Shown piece after piece: positions 18,106 to 27,049 of a stretch of DNA of 64,000 nt. The stretch comes from Luteimonas sp. MC1572 (GTDB lineage Bacteria > Pseudomonadota > Gammaproteobacteria > Xanthomonadales > Xanthomonadaceae): the NCBI RefSeq assembly GCF_016615815.1, contig NZ_CP067112.1, positions 1,984,001 through 2,048,000 of the forward strand. Reading direction: 5' to 3'. The notes beneath the pieces were generated by a model. It searched no databases. It was not told the origin of the DNA and saw only the letters and a program-made list of their open reading frames with translations. Position 1 is the first letter of the stretch. Each line of letters starts with the position of its first letter. The translations under genes and the position numbers were made by a program.

Positions 18106-18111
18106 ATTTTA
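18106..18111 (-). promoter_or_regulatory. -10 box of ispG (leaderless transcript predicted)
   Basis: TAAAAT on the minus strand ends seven bases before the ispG ATG, placing the predicted transcription start on the A of the start codon. The -35 region (GGAACA at 17 bases) is weak. Confidence 0.4.
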
Positions 18112-18160
18112 GTCCCAGGCGACGTGATTGTTCCGGGGCCTTCGCTTGGTTGGCGGGTCC

Positions 18161-18291
18161 GGAGGGTGTACGGGTACTCCGCCGGCTGGTCCCCGCTGCA
18201 TGGGTCGTGGCGGGTTGGGAGGTGGGCGGGTATTGCGCGGCGGTCCCGCATCGCGGTCCCTTTAGGCCGGCTGCGTACCCATACACCCTCC
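18161..18291 (+). repeat. Inverted-repeat unit 1 in the ispG-xseA spacer
   Basis: Left arm 18161-18186 and right arm 18266-18291 are inverted complements at 23 of 26 positions. Both contain the core GGGTAC. The left arm continues as TCCG and the right arm, read inward, as GCAG. The same asymmetry recurs in unit 2, which suggests one family rather than chance. Confidence 0.7.
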
Positions 18292-18409
18292 GCTGCCACC
18301 GGCGCTGCGGCTTGAGGGAAAGCGTCGCGAAGATCGAGTCTTTCTCGCGGCTGACGCATGCCGGGGCAGAGCGGCAGTGCTTTCCCCGCGGCCGCGAGAA
18401 GCGCGCCAT

Positions 18410-18521
18410 GGCGGGTTGGTGGGTGCGCAGTGGGCATAAAGACCCTCGCTGCGACCAAAGCCCCCAGGAAACACCCAGCGATCCAAAAGGGGGTCGCCCA
18501 CGGAGTACCCACCAATCCGCC
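18410..18521 (-). repeat. Inverted-repeat unit 2 in the ispG-xseA spacer
   Basis: Arms 18410-18435 and 18496-18521 are inverted complements at 22 of 26 positions. Read on the minus strand, the arm order, the TACTCCG/GCGCAG asymmetry and the part just before the second arm (GCAGCGAGGGTCTTTA versus GCATCGCGGTCCCTTTA) match unit 1. It is a diverged, oppositely oriented copy. Confidence 0.65.
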
Positions 18522-18572
18522 AGCCAGCCAGCCAAGGACGCTGTTCTTGCCAACCGCCAGCCAGCCAGCCAG
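18521..18572. repeat. Two short CCAG tetranucleotide arrays
   Basis: CAGCCAGCCAGCCA at 18521-18534 and four GCCA units at 18556-18571 lie 21 bases apart, with related CCAGCCAA at about 18611. They are outside any supported gene and look like slipped-strand products. Confidence 0.6.
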
Positions 18573-18646
18573 CGGCCCTGCCCTTGCCACAACCGGTGGC
18601 CACGGCCTGCCAGCCAACAGCGCTCAGGCCCGCCCCCGCTGCACGG

Positions 18647-18652
18647 TATCCT
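18647..18652 (+). promoter_or_regulatory. -10-like box of xseA (leaderless transcript predicted)
   Basis: TATCCT ends six bases before the xseA ATG, so a transcript from it would start at or next to the A of the start codon. No Shine-Dalgarno is present. The -35 region is not convincing. Confidence 0.3.
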
Positions 18653-18658
18653 GACGCC

Positions 18659-20002
18659 ATGCCCGCCGCGTCCGAAAACATCCTTACCCCGACCCAGCTC
18701 AACACCCTTGCCCGCAGCCTGCTCGAGGACGCCTTCCCGTTCGTCCTGGTCGAAGGCGAACTCGGCAACGTCTCCAGGCCGGCCTCCGGACACCTGTATT
18801 TCACCCTCAAGGATGCCCGCGCCCAGGTCCGCTGCGCCCTGTTCAAGCCCAAGAGCCAGTGGTTGAAGTTCCAGCCCCGCGACGGCCTGAAGGTGATCGC
18901 CCGCGGCCGGCTCACCCTTTACGAAGCGCGCGGCGACTACCAGCTGATCCTCGACTCGCTGGAGGAAGCAGGCGAAGGTGCCCTGCGCCGGGCCTTCGAA
19001 GAACTGAAGGCGCGCCTGCAGGCCGAAGGCCTGTTCGACGACGCCCGCAAGCGCCTGCTGCCCGCCTACCCGAAGCGCCTGGCCGTGATCACCTCGCCGT
19101 CGGGCGCCGCGGTGCGCGACGTGCTCAGCGTGCTGGCCCGTCGCTTCCCCCTGGTCGAGGTGGATGTCCTGCCCGTGCCCGTGCAGGGCGAGGCCGCGGC
19201 AGCGCAGATCCGCACCATGCTCGAGCGCGCGGGCGCGAGCGGCCGCTACGACGTCCTCGTGCTCGCACGCGGCGGCGGCTCGCTGGAAGATCTCTGGGCG
19301 TTCAACGACGAGGCCCTGGCGCGCGCGATCGCCGCCTCGCCGGTACCGGTGGTGTCCGCGGTCGGCCACGAGACCGATTTCAGCCTCGCCGACTTCGCCG
19401 CCGACCTGCGCGCACCGACGCCGTCGGTGGCCGCCGAACTGCTGGTACCCGACCGCGTCGACATTGGCACCCGCGTGCGTGGCCTGCACCAGCGGCTGGG
19501 CGCCCTGCACTTGCAGCAACTGCGCAACGCGATGCAGCGCACCGACCGCGCCGCGTTGCGCCTGAATGCCATGCGCCCGCAGGCGCGGCTGCTGGCACTG
19601 GGCCAGCGCCAGCAGGACGCACTGCGACGCCTGCAGGCCGCGTGGCGCGTGCGCGATGCGGAGTGGCGCTCCGGCCTGCGCCACGCCGATGCCGTGCTGC
19701 GCGCGACCCACCCGGCGCGGCGTCTCGCGGCGCTGCGCGAACGCCTCGCCACCCTGGCGCCGCGCCCACAGGCCGCAGTGGCGCGACGGCTGCGCGACGA
19801 CGCCCTGCGCCTGCACGGCCTGGCGCGCTCGCTGCAGGCCGTGAGTCCGCTGGCCACCGTCGCGCGCGGCTACGCGATCCTCCAGCACGCCGACGGCCGC
19901 GTGGTGCGCACCACGGGCGATGCCGCCGCCGGCGACGTGCTCGATGCCCGCTTGGTCGATGGCGCGCTGCGCGTGCGCGTGGAGTCGCGCGAGGACACAT
20001 GA
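18659..20002 (+). CDS. xseA: Exodeoxyribonuclease VII large subunit
   Basis: Catalytic subunit of the single-strand exonuclease VII, acting with XseB in mismatch and recombination repair. The 447 residues contain the N-terminal OB-fold (about 10-105; [23 protein letters not shown]). The catalytic domain includes [32 protein letters not shown] and [31 protein letters not shown] long helical segment follows, ending in [15 protein letters not shown] 18659 fits the normal N terminus ([16 protein letters not shown]). xseB is not in the window. Confidence 0.96.
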   Translation: MPAASENILTPTQLNTLARSLLEDAFPFVLVEGELGNVSRPASGHLYFTLKDARAQVRCALFKPKSQWLKFQPRDGLKVIARGRLTLYEARGDYQLILDSLEEAGEGALRRAFEELKARLQAEGLFDDARKRLLPAYPKRLAVITSPSGAAVRDVLSVLARRFPLVEVDVLPVPVQGEAAAAQIRTMLERAGASGRYDVLVLARGGGSLEDLWAFNDEALARAIAASPVPVVSAVGHETDFSLADFAADLRAPTPSVAAELLVPDRVDIGTRVRGLHQRLGALHLQQLRNAMQRTDRAALRLNAMRPQARLLALGQRQQDALRRLQAAWRVRDAEWRSGLRHADAVLRATHPARRLAALRERLATLAPRPQAAVARRLRDDALRLHGLARSLQAVSPLATVARGYAILQHADGRVVRTTGDAAAGDVLDARLVDGALRVRVESREDT

Positions 20003-20089
20003 GCACCGCGCCGGCCTGACCCGGTGCTCACCGCGGTTCCGCATAATCGCCTGCAGTGCGTGCGCACGGGCGATCAGAGGAGAACGACG

Positions 20090-21574
20090 GTGGCGAAATC
20101 CGGCAAGCACGGCGCGGCCGCGGGCGGCAAGCAGCGCGAAGGCCTCGCCGCGAGATATCCCTACTACCTCGCCAACCGCGCGGTGGCGGCCAACACCGAT
20201 CTCGATGTCCTCGACAAGTACACCGGCACGCGCGCCACGCGCGTGGCGCTGGCCGATGCCGGCACCGTGCGCAAGGCGATCGTGGCCGCCCACAAGGCGC
20301 GCCCGGCGATGGCCGCGTTCCCGCCTGACGCCCGCCGCGATGTCCTCGAGCACTGCGTGCGGCGCTTCGGCGAACGCGCGGACGAGCTTGCGCAGTCCCT
20401 GTGCATCGAAGCCGGCAAGCCGATCCGCGACGCGCGCGGCGAAGTGACCCGGCTCATCGATACCTTCCGCATCGCCGCCGGCGAAGCCACGCGCATCGAA
20501 GGCGAGGTGCTGGAGCTGCAGGTGTCGGAGCGTACACGCGGCTACCGCGGCATGGTCAAGCGCGTACCGGTGGGCGCCTGCAGCTTCATCACGCCGTTCA
20601 ACTTCCCGCTCAACCTGGTCGCGCACAAGGTGGCGCCGGCGATCGCCGCAGGCTGTCCGTTCGTGCTCAAGCCGGCGGCGAAAACGCCGGTGGGCGCGCT
20701 GATCATCGCCGGGGTGCTGGCCGAAACCGAGCTGCCCAAGGGCGCGTTTTCGGTGCTGCCCTGCGACAACGCCGCGGCCTCGGCGCTCGTGGAAGACGAG
20801 CGCATCGCGCTGCTGAGCTTCACCGGTGGCCTGGTCGGCTGGGAGCTGAAGGCGCGTGCCGGGCGCAAGAAGGTGACGCTGGAGCTCGGTGGCAACGCGG
20901 CCTGCATCGTCGACGCCGACCCTGGCGCAAGCCTCGACCACATCGTCGAGCGCCTCGTGTTCGGCGCCTACTACCAGTCCGGGCAGAGCTGCATCAGCGT
21001 GCAGCGCATCTACGTGCATGCCTCGCTGTATCCGGCGCTGCGCCGCAAGCTCAAGGCCGCGGTGGCGGCGCTGCGCATGGGCGACCCGCGCGACGAGCGC
21101 ACGGTGATCGGGCCGATGATCGACGAGGCGGCGGCGAAGCGCGTGGACGCGTGGATCCAGTCCGCGCGCAAGGCGGGCGCGAAGCAGCTGGCCGGCGACG
21201 CGCGCGTCGGCAACATGCTGCCCGCGGCGCTGCTCGAGAACGTTCCGCGGACAGCCGAACTCATGCGCCAGGAGGCGTTCGGGCCGGTGGCGTGCATCGA
21301 ACCGTTCGATGAGTTCGAGGACGCGCTGGCACGCGCCAACGACAGCGATTTCGGCCTCCAGGCGGGCGTGTTCACCGCCAGCCTCGCGCACGCCATGCGC
21401 GCCTGGGACGCGCTCGAAGTCGGCGGCGTTGTGGTCGGCGACGTGCCCAGCTTCCGCGTCGACAACATGCCCTATGGCGGCGTGCGCGGCTCTGGCCTTG
21501 GCCGCGAGGGCGTGCGCAGTGCGATCGAGGACATGACCGAGCCGCGCCTGCTGGTGATCCGCGACCCCGCCTGA
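20090..21574 (+). CDS. NAD(P)-dependent aldehyde dehydrogenase, substrate unknown
   Basis: A 494-residue ALDH with ITPFNFPLNLVAHKVAPAIAAG (168-189), the cofactor motif FTGGLVGWEL (244-253), general base Glu265 (LELGGNA) and nucleophile Cys301 (GQSCISVQR). C-terminal motifs QEAFGPVACIEPF and MPYGGVRGSGLGREG are present. It belongs to the lactaldehyde/sulfolactaldehyde-like branch rather than the ALDH7 branch of the other ALDH in the window. The cofactor motif reads TGGLVG rather than the usual TGSxxxG. GTG 20090 is chosen because AGAGGAG stands eight bases upstream. No pathway neighbour identifies the aldehyde. Confidence 0.85.
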   Translation: MAKSGKHGAAAGGKQREGLAARYPYYLANRAVAANTDLDVLDKYTGTRATRVALADAGTVRKAIVAAHKARPAMAAFPPDARRDVLEHCVRRFGERADELAQSLCIEAGKPIRDARGEVTRLIDTFRIAAGEATRIEGEVLELQVSERTRGYRGMVKRVPVGACSFITPFNFPLNLVAHKVAPAIAAGCPFVLKPAAKTPVGALIIAGVLAETELPKGAFSVLPCDNAAASALVEDERIALLSFTGGLVGWELKARAGRKKVTLELGGNAACIVDADPGASLDHIVERLVFGAYYQSGQSCISVQRIYVHASLYPALRRKLKAAVAALRMGDPRDERTVIGPMIDEAAAKRVDAWIQSARKAGAKQLAGDARVGNMLPAALLENVPRTAELMRQEAFGPVACIEPFDEFEDALARANDSDFGLQAGVFTASLAHAMRAWDALEVGGVVVGDVPSFRVDNMPYGGVRGSGLGREGVRSAIEDMTEPRLLVIRDPA

Positions 21575-21636
21575 GGCGCCCAACCCCGTTCACGCCAGGT
21601 GCGCGTTGGCTTGGGGGTCCACCTCAGGAGCCGCCC

Positions 21637-23334
21637 ATGAACCGACACACCCTGGCCACCGCACTGGCCGCCACCCTGCTGCTCGCGGCCTGCCAGTCGG
21701 CGAAGCACGAGGCGGCCGCGCCCTCGGCACCCCCGGTGATCTTCGATGCGCCTGCCCCGACTACGGCGATGGAGAGCGGGCAGCAGCGGGCCATGGCGGC
21801 CGACGCGATGGCCCGCGAGCGCGTCGAGCGCACCGCGGCGGCGGCACAGCGCGCGTACATGCCGTCTCCGCCCCCTGCACCGCCGATGTACGCCCCCCCG
21901 CCCGCCAACACAGAGCAGTACGCCGCACGCACCGACAACCCGGTGCAGCGCGTGTCCGAGCAGCCGGTGTCGACCTTCTCGGTGGACGTCGACACCGGCA
22001 GCTACAGCAACGTGCGCCGCATGCTGCGCCGGGGCGTGCGCCCGCCGGCGGACGCGGTGCGCGCCGAGGAGTTCATCAACTACTTCCGTCATGGCCATGC
22101 GGCTCCGGCCAGTCGCGACGTGCCCTTCCGCGCGACCATCGAGATCGCCCCGGCACCGTGGAACCCGAAGCGCCACCTGATGATGGTCGGCCTGAAGGGC
22201 TATGACGTGCCGAAGGCGGAGCTGCCTCCCGCCAACCTGGTGTTCCTGGTCGACACCTCCGGCTCGATGCATTCCGAAGACAAGCTGCCGCTGCTGAAGC
22301 AGGCATTCGCGGCGCTGGCCGCGCAGCTGCGTGCGCAGGACAGGGTGTCGATCGTGGCCTACGCCGGCTCCGCCGGCCTGGTGCTGCCGCCGACGCCCGG
22401 CAACCGCCAGGGCGAGATCATCGCCGCGCTGGAGCGCCTGCAGGCCGGCGGCAGCACCAACGGCGGCGAAGGCATCACGCTCGCCTATGCGATGGCGCGC
22501 CAGGGCTTCGTGGCCGGCGGCGCCAACCGCGTGATCCTGGCCACCGACGGCGACTTCAACGTCGGCACGGTCGACCGCGCGGCGCTGGAGACGCTGGTCG
22601 GCGACCAGCGCAAGTCCGGCATCGCGCTGACCACGCTCGGCTTCGGCCAGGGCAACTACAACGACGCGATGGCCGAGCGCCTGGCCGATGTCGGCGACGG
22701 CAACCACGCCTACATCGACACCGTGCTCGAGGCCCGCAAGGTGCTGGTGGAGGAGATGTCGGCGACGCTGCTGACCATCGCGCGCGACGTCAAGGTGCAG
22801 GTCGAGTTCAACCCGGCGGTGGTCTCCGAGTACCGCCTGGTCGGCTACGAGAACCGCATGCTGCAGCGCGAGGACTTCGCCAACGATCGGGTTGACGCCG
22901 GCGACATCGGCGCCGGCCACGAGGTCACCGCGCTGTACGAGGTCACCCTGGTCGGGTCGGGCGCCGAACGCCTGCCGGCGCTGCGCTACGGCGCCACGCA
23001 GGCGCAGCCCGCGCGCGGCGACGAACTCGCGCACCTGCGCCTGCGCTACAAGCGCCCGGGCGAGGATGACAGCCGCCTGATCGAGGTGCCCGTGCGTCGC
23101 GACGCGATCCGCGCCGAGGCCAGCGCGTCGATGCGCTTCGCGGCCACCGTGGCGGCGTTCGCCGACGCGCTGCGCGGCGGGCGCAATATCGAGGGCTGGG
23201 ACTGGGATGCCATCGCGCGCAGCGCGCGCGCCAGCCGCGGAGAAGACCGCTGGGGCCTGCGCGCGGAGTTCGCGGAGCTGGTCGAAGCCGGCCGCATCGC
23301 CACCGGTGGCGACGTCGCGCGCCCGGCCGACTGA
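21637..23334 (+). CDS. Lipoprotein with von Willebrand factor A domain (YfbK family)
   Basis: A 565-residue surface or periplasmic lipoprotein. The signal peptide ends in the lipobox LLAAC (Cys19). A proline/alanine-rich linker (20-95) follows, then a vWF-associated N domain (about 105-200; FSVDVDTGSYSNVRRML). The VWA domain (about 200-385) has an intact MIDAS DTSGSM (206-211) and ATDGDFNVG, and a DUF3520-type C terminus follows. The linker contains PPVIFDAPAPT, also found in the putative anti-sigma protein at 27046-28005. CCTCAGGAG precedes the ATG. It probably mediates metal-dependent protein binding in envelope signalling; the exact role is unknown. Confidence 0.9.
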   Translation: MNRHTLATALAATLLLAACQSAKHEAAAPSAPPVIFDAPAPTTAMESGQQRAMAADAMARERVERTAAAAQRAYMPSPPPAPPMYAPPPANTEQYAARTDNPVQRVSEQPVSTFSVDVDTGSYSNVRRMLRRGVRPPADAVRAEEFINYFRHGHAAPASRDVPFRATIEIAPAPWNPKRHLMMVGLKGYDVPKAELPPANLVFLVDTSGSMHSEDKLPLLKQAFAALAAQLRAQDRVSIVAYAGSAGLVLPPTPGNRQGEIIAALERLQAGGSTNGGEGITLAYAMARQGFVAGGANRVILATDGDFNVGTVDRAALETLVGDQRKSGIALTTLGFGQGNYNDAMAERLADVGDGNHAYIDTVLEARKVLVEEMSATLLTIARDVKVQVEFNPAVVSEYRLVGYENRMLQREDFANDRVDAGDIGAGHEVTALYEVTLVGSGAERLPALRYGATQAQPARGDELAHLRLRYKRPGEDDSRLIEVPVRRDAIRAEASASMRFAATVAAFADALRGGRNIEGWDWDAIARSARASRGEDRWGLRAEFAELVEAGRIATGGDVARPAD

Positions 23335-23346
23335 AGCGATGGCCGC

Positions 23347-23383
23347 GGGCACCGGCCGTCCACGCTCAGCGCGGCCGGTGCCC
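23347..23383. terminator. Bidirectional terminator between VWA and GGDEF-EAL genes
   Basis: A perfect 12-base stem: GGGCACCGGCCG (23347-23358) with its complement at 23372-23383. The 13-base loop contains the stop codon of the minus-strand gene, so the right arm lies inside that coding sequence. No T-run is present. Confidence 0.6.
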
Positions 23384-26257
23384 CGTGGCCGGTGCAGGCA
23401 GCGGGCGTCCAAACAGGTAGCCCTGGCCATAGGTGCAGCCGAGCTGCTTGAGCGTCTGTGCCTGCGCGGTGGTTTCCACGCCTTCGCCGACGGTCTGGAT
23501 GCCCAGCGTGCGCGCAAGCACCAGGATCGCGCGCACCAGCGCCAGGCTCTCGGGATGCATCTCGCCGTCGAGGCCCGCCACGAAGCTCTGGTCGATCTTC
23601 AGCGCGTGGATCGGGAAGCGGTGCAGGTACGACAGTGCCGAGAACCCGGTGCCGAAATCGTCGAGCAACGCCAGTACGCCGCGTTCGCGCAGGCTGTTGA
23701 GCATGCGCAGCGCGCGCGGCGCGTCGTCGAGCAGCGCGACCTCGGTGATCTCGATGCGCAGCCGCGCGGGGTCGGCGCCGGCGTCGTCGAGCATCTGCAG
23801 CAGGCGCTCGGCAAAATTCTCCGAGTGGAAGTGGCGCGGCGAGACGTTGATGGAGACGTGGCCGCGCTGGACGCGGGTCATCCATTCGAACACGCGCCGG
23901 TACAGCAGCCAGTCCACCTGCTCGATCAGGCCGCTGTCCTCGCCGACGCCGATGAACTCGGACGGCTGCAGCGGGCCGCGCTGCTCGTGGTTCCAGCGCA
24001 GCAGCGCTTCGTGGCCAACGACTTCTCCATTGGACAGGTCGACGATCGGCTGGAAGTACGGCTCGAATGCGTCGGTCAGGATCGCGCGCCGCAGGTCGGC
24101 TTCGAGGTCCAGCAGGCGCGTCGCCTCGGCGCGCATGTTCTCGTCGAACAGCTCGCTGCGGTCGCGCCCGCGCGCCTTGGCGCGGTACATCGCCGCGTCG
24201 GCATCGCGCAGCAGGTCCTCGCCGTGGCGGTAGCGTGGTTGCCACAGGGCGATGCCGACGCTGGCCGACGGAAACAGCTCGCGCCCGGCGATCCACATCG
24301 GCTCGCCCAGCGCGGCGAGGATGCGCGCCGCGACGCCCTGCGCCACGTCGCCGTCGGCGGCGTCGGCCAGCAGCACCGCGAACTCGTCGCCCCCGAGCCG
24401 CGCGACCACGTCTCCGTCGCGCAGCATGCTGCCGATGCGCCGGCCGGCTTCCACCAGCATCTCGTCGCCGGCGGCGTGGCCCACGCTGTCGTTGACCAGC
24501 TTGAAGCGGTCCAGGTCGAGGAACAGCACCGCGAACGGCCCGCGCGCCTGGCTGCGCGTCTCGGCCACGGCGGTGTCCAGGGATTCCAGCAGGTAGGTGC
24601 GGTTGGGCAGGCCGGTGAGGTGGTCGTGGCGCGCCTGGTGGATCAGGCGTTCTTCGGCGCGCAGGCGCTCGCCCACCTGCGCGCGCAGCTCGCGGTTGGC
24701 GCTCTCGAGCTCGCGGGTGCGCGCCTCCACGCGCGACTCGAGCTCGGCGTGCGCGGCCTTGAGGTGCTCCTGCGTGCGCTTTCGCGCCAGCGCACCGCCG
24801 ATGTGGTCGGCGACGAAGGTCAGGAGCCCCTGGTCGCGCCCACTGAAGCCGATGTCGGGCGAATAGCTCTGCACCGCGATCACGCCCACCACCACGCCAT
24901 CGCGCGACAGCGGCACGCCGAGCCAGCAGTAGGCCAGGCTGCCGTGGTGGCGGAGCTCGCCACTGGCTTCGAGCTCCGCGATCCTGGCGCGGTCGGCAAG
25001 CAGCGCGCGGCCGTGTTCGATCACGTACTCGCTCAGCCCCTTGGTCATCCGCCGCCGCCGGCGCACGACGTCGCGTTCGTCGACCGAGTACGGGAACTCG
25101 ATGTGCTTGCCGTCGGCCGACACCATGGCGATGTAGAAGTTGCGCGCGTACAGCAACTCGCCCACCACGGCGTGGAGGTCGGCGTAGAACCTTTCCACGC
25201 TGCCGGCGGTGACGGACAGCTCGCTGATACGGAACAGCGCGCGCTGCAGGCGCTCGGCGCGCTGGCGCTCGACGATCTCCGCCTGCAGCACCTGGTTGGC
25301 CCGCTGCAGTTCGCGCGTGCGCGCGTCGACGCGGCGCTCGAGCTCGGCGTGTGCGTGCTTGCGGTCCAGCGCGGTCAGGATGTGCTGGGCCACGAACTCC
25401 AGCAGCACGCGGTCCTCGTCGCTGTAGCAATCGGGCTTGTCGTAGCTCTGCACCACGATCGCGCCACTGACGCGGCTGTCGCGGCGCATCGGCACGCCGA
25501 GCCAGTCCGCGCTGTCGGGGCCATGGAACTGGTCGCGATCGACGTTGAGCTGGCGGCGGATGCGCGCCGACGGCCCGAGCAGCGGCTGGCCATGGCGCAG
25601 CATGGCCACCGTCAGGCTGTTGGGGATGTCGGACAGCGCGATCTCGGTGTCCGGCTCAGCCACCCAGGGATCACGCTGGTCGGCGAAGTACAGGAAGCGG
25701 ACGGTTTCGCGGACATCGTCGTAGAGCACGATGTAGAAATTCTCGGCCGACATGAGGCCGCCGACCACGCCGTGGATGCGCGCCAGTACGTCCTGCATGT
25801 CCAGTCCGGAGCCGGCGACGTCCGCGATCTCGTAGAGCGCCTGCTGCAGGCGTTCGGACTTCTGCAGCGATGCGATGCGCGCTTCGCCCTGGGCCGCCGA
25901 CAGCGTGGCGGTGACCACGCGCCGCGCCAGCGCCCGCCAGGCGTCGAGCGAGGCGGGCGTGAGCGGTTCGGGCAGCCGTGCGGCGATGGCCAGGGAGGCC
26001 CCGCCGCTGCTCCATGCCTCGTCGATCGCCGCGCCGTCGCCGGCGTGCGCTTCACCGCCGGTCAATGCCAGCGCGTGGGCACGCAGCGCCGCCGGCACCC
26101 CCTCGACCGCCGACATGCCGACGCCGATGCGCGGATCGCTCCAGCACACCACCACGCCCGACCCGGTGGGCAGCGATTGCGCGAGCACGTCCGCGAGCCC
26201 CGCAAGGTCGCCCTCGCGCGGCGTGGCCACTATCGGAAGATCCAGCACTGCCTGCAC
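23366..26257 (-). CDS. Cyclic-di-GMP protein: GAF-GAF-GGDEF-EAL
   Basis: A soluble 963-residue signalling protein. Two GAF sensor domains (about 140-300 and 340-490) are each followed by a coiled coil of nearly identical sequence (RVDARTRELQRAN and RVEARTRELESAN), so a GAF plus helix unit has been duplicated. A diguanylate cyclase domain follows with intact GGDEF and the inhibitory RxxD site (RDGD, five residues before it). The phosphodiesterase domain has EALLRW, NVSPRHF, DDFGTGFS and EGVET. Both catalytic domains look active. GTG 26257 is preferred over GTG 26278 because GGGAGGAGAGG lies seven bases before it. It diverges from the ECF sigma gene. Confidence 0.92.
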   Translation of the reverse strand: MQAVLDLPIVATPREGDLAGLADVLAQSLPTGSGVVVCWSDPRIGVGMSAVEGVPAALRAHALALTGGEAHAGDGAAIDEAWSSGGASLAIAARLPEPLTPASLDAWRALARRVVTATLSAAQGEARIASLQKSERLQQALYEIADVAGSGLDMQDVLARIHGVVGGLMSAENFYIVLYDDVRETVRFLYFADQRDPWVAEPDTEIALSDIPNSLTVAMLRHGQPLLGPSARIRRQLNVDRDQFHGPDSADWLGVPMRRDSRVSGAIVVQSYDKPDCYSDEDRVLLEFVAQHILTALDRKHAHAELERRVDARTRELQRANQVLQAEIVERQRAERLQRALFRISELSVTAGSVERFYADLHAVVGELLYARNFYIAMVSADGKHIEFPYSVDERDVVRRRRRMTKGLSEYVIEHGRALLADRARIAELEASGELRHHGSLAYCWLGVPLSRDGVVVGVIAVQSYSPDIGFSGRDQGLLTFVADHIGGALARKRTQEHLKAAHAELESRVEARTRELESANRELRAQVGERLRAEERLIHQARHDHLTGLPNRTYLLESLDTAVAETRSQARGPFAVLFLDLDRFKLVNDSVGHAAGDEMLVEAGRRIGSMLRDGDVVARLGGDEFAVLLADAADGDVAQGVAARILAALGEPMWIAGRELFPSASVGIALWQPRYRHGEDLLRDADAAMYRAKARGRDRSELFDENMRAEATRLLDLEADLRRAILTDAFEPYFQPIVDLSNGEVVGHEALLRWNHEQRGPLQPSEFIGVGEDSGLIEQVDWLLYRRVFEWMTRVQRGHVSINVSPRHFHSENFAERLLQMLDDAGADPARLRIEITEVALLDDAPRALRMLNSLRERGVLALLDDFGTGFSALSYLHRFPIHALKIDQSFVAGLDGEMHPESLALVRAILVLARTLGIQTVGEGVETTAQAQTLKQLGCTYGQGYLFGRPLPAPATGHRPR

Positions 26258-26425
26258 GCGCGACCTCTCCTCCCACACGAGAACCCTTCAGGAAGAACGC
26301 TGAACGCGCCCGCGGCCGGCAAGGCATCCAGGCCGCCCCCCACGACCGGTCCGCGCATGATGCATGGTCGCGCGGCGAGCCGCACGGGCTTCCCGCCGCG
26401 GCGCGCAACCCGTACCCTCGCGGCG

Positions 26426-27049
26426 ATGGACGAGCGCGCCGCCAACGACGGTTCCGAAGGCAGCGACGAGACGCTGATGCTGGCCTGGGCAGGCGGTGAT
26501 GTCGCTGCGTTCGAGCGTCTGTACGCGCGCCATCGCCAGCGCCTGCACCGCTACCTGCTGCGCCTGCTGCGCGACCCCGGGCTGGCCGACGAAGTGTTCC
26601 AGGACACCTGGCAGCGCGTGATCGCCGCGCGCCGGGACTGGCGACCCGATGCCGGCTTTTCAACGTGGCTCTATCGCATCGCGCACAACCGCATGAACGA
26701 TCACTGGCGGTCGATGCAGCATCGCCCGCCCGCGCCTGCGGATGCAGACCTGCGCACCGAACGCGTGGAGGATCCGGACACGCCGGAACGCAATCTGTCG
26801 GCGTTCGAATCGCGCCGCAGCCTGCAGCTGGCGCTGGATGCCCTGCCGCCCGAACAACGCGAGGTCCTGGTGCTGCGCCTGGAGCAGGAGCTCAGCCTCG
26901 AGGAGATCGGCGTGATCACCGGCGTCGGCCGCGAAACCGTCAAGTCGCGGCTGCGCTACGCCATGGACAAGCTGCGCCAGCGCTTGCAACCCGCCGATGG
27001 CGGTGACGGCCCTGCCGCGTCCGTTGCCGCGCAGGAGCGCCCGGCATGA
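26426..27049 (+). CDS. ECF (group 4) RNA polymerase sigma factor
   Basis: A 207-residue extracytoplasmic-function sigma factor with region 2 (about 20-90; AFERLYARHRQRLHRYLLR, DEVFQDTWQRVI, FSTWLYRIAHNRMNDHWR) and region 4 (about 135-190; LPPEQREVLVLRLEQELSLEEI and VGRETVKSRLRYAMDKLR). The ATG at 26426 gives a normal N terminus. The stop overlaps the start of the next gene (ATGA), whose product has the topology of an anti-sigma factor. It differs from the AlgU-type rpoE at 59136. Its regulon is unknown; the VWA lipoprotein is a plausible member by proximity. Confidence 0.9.
   Translation: MDERAANDGSEGSDETLMLAWAGGDVAAFERLYARHRQRLHRYLLRLLRDPGLADEVFQDTWQRVIAARRDWRPDAGFSTWLYRIAHNRMNDHWRSMQHRPPAPADADLRTERVEDPDTPERNLSAFESRRSLQLALDALPPEQREVLVLRLEQELSLEEIGVITGVGRETVKSRLRYAMDKLRQRLQPADGGDGPAASVAAQERPA

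Larger units (their letters stand above)
18100..18658. other. 559-base spacer between ispG and xseA with repeat structure
   Basis: No gene is supported here. The spacer contains two diverged copies of one inverted-repeat unit in opposite orientation (18161-18291 and 18410-18521), further inverted segments between them (GGAAAGC/GCTTTCC and TTCTCGCGGC/GCCGCGAGAA), and two short CCAG tandem arrays. Taken together, about 18130-18560 is one large imperfect palindrome. The frames across it read as low-complexity translation and lack family motifs. A TAAAAT box for ispG is at its left end and a TATCCT box for xseA at its right end. Confidence 0.75.

Noticed and set aside
18521..18572. CCAG arrays as a phase-variable switch for xseA
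   Set aside because: They lie about 90 bases upstream of the ATG, outside the coding frame and not between promoter boxes.
18096..18617. 173-codon minus-strand frame covering the ispG-xseA spacer
   Set aside because: It spans the palindromic repeat units and reads as low-complexity tryptophan/alanine/proline sequence, with no ribosome-binding site or motif. A repeat-derived peptide cannot be excluded, but there is no support.
23207..26425. Upstream extension of the sigma-factor frame for about 1070 codons
   Set aside because: It runs antisense through the GGDEF-EAL gene; only the part from ATG 26426 has sigma motifs.
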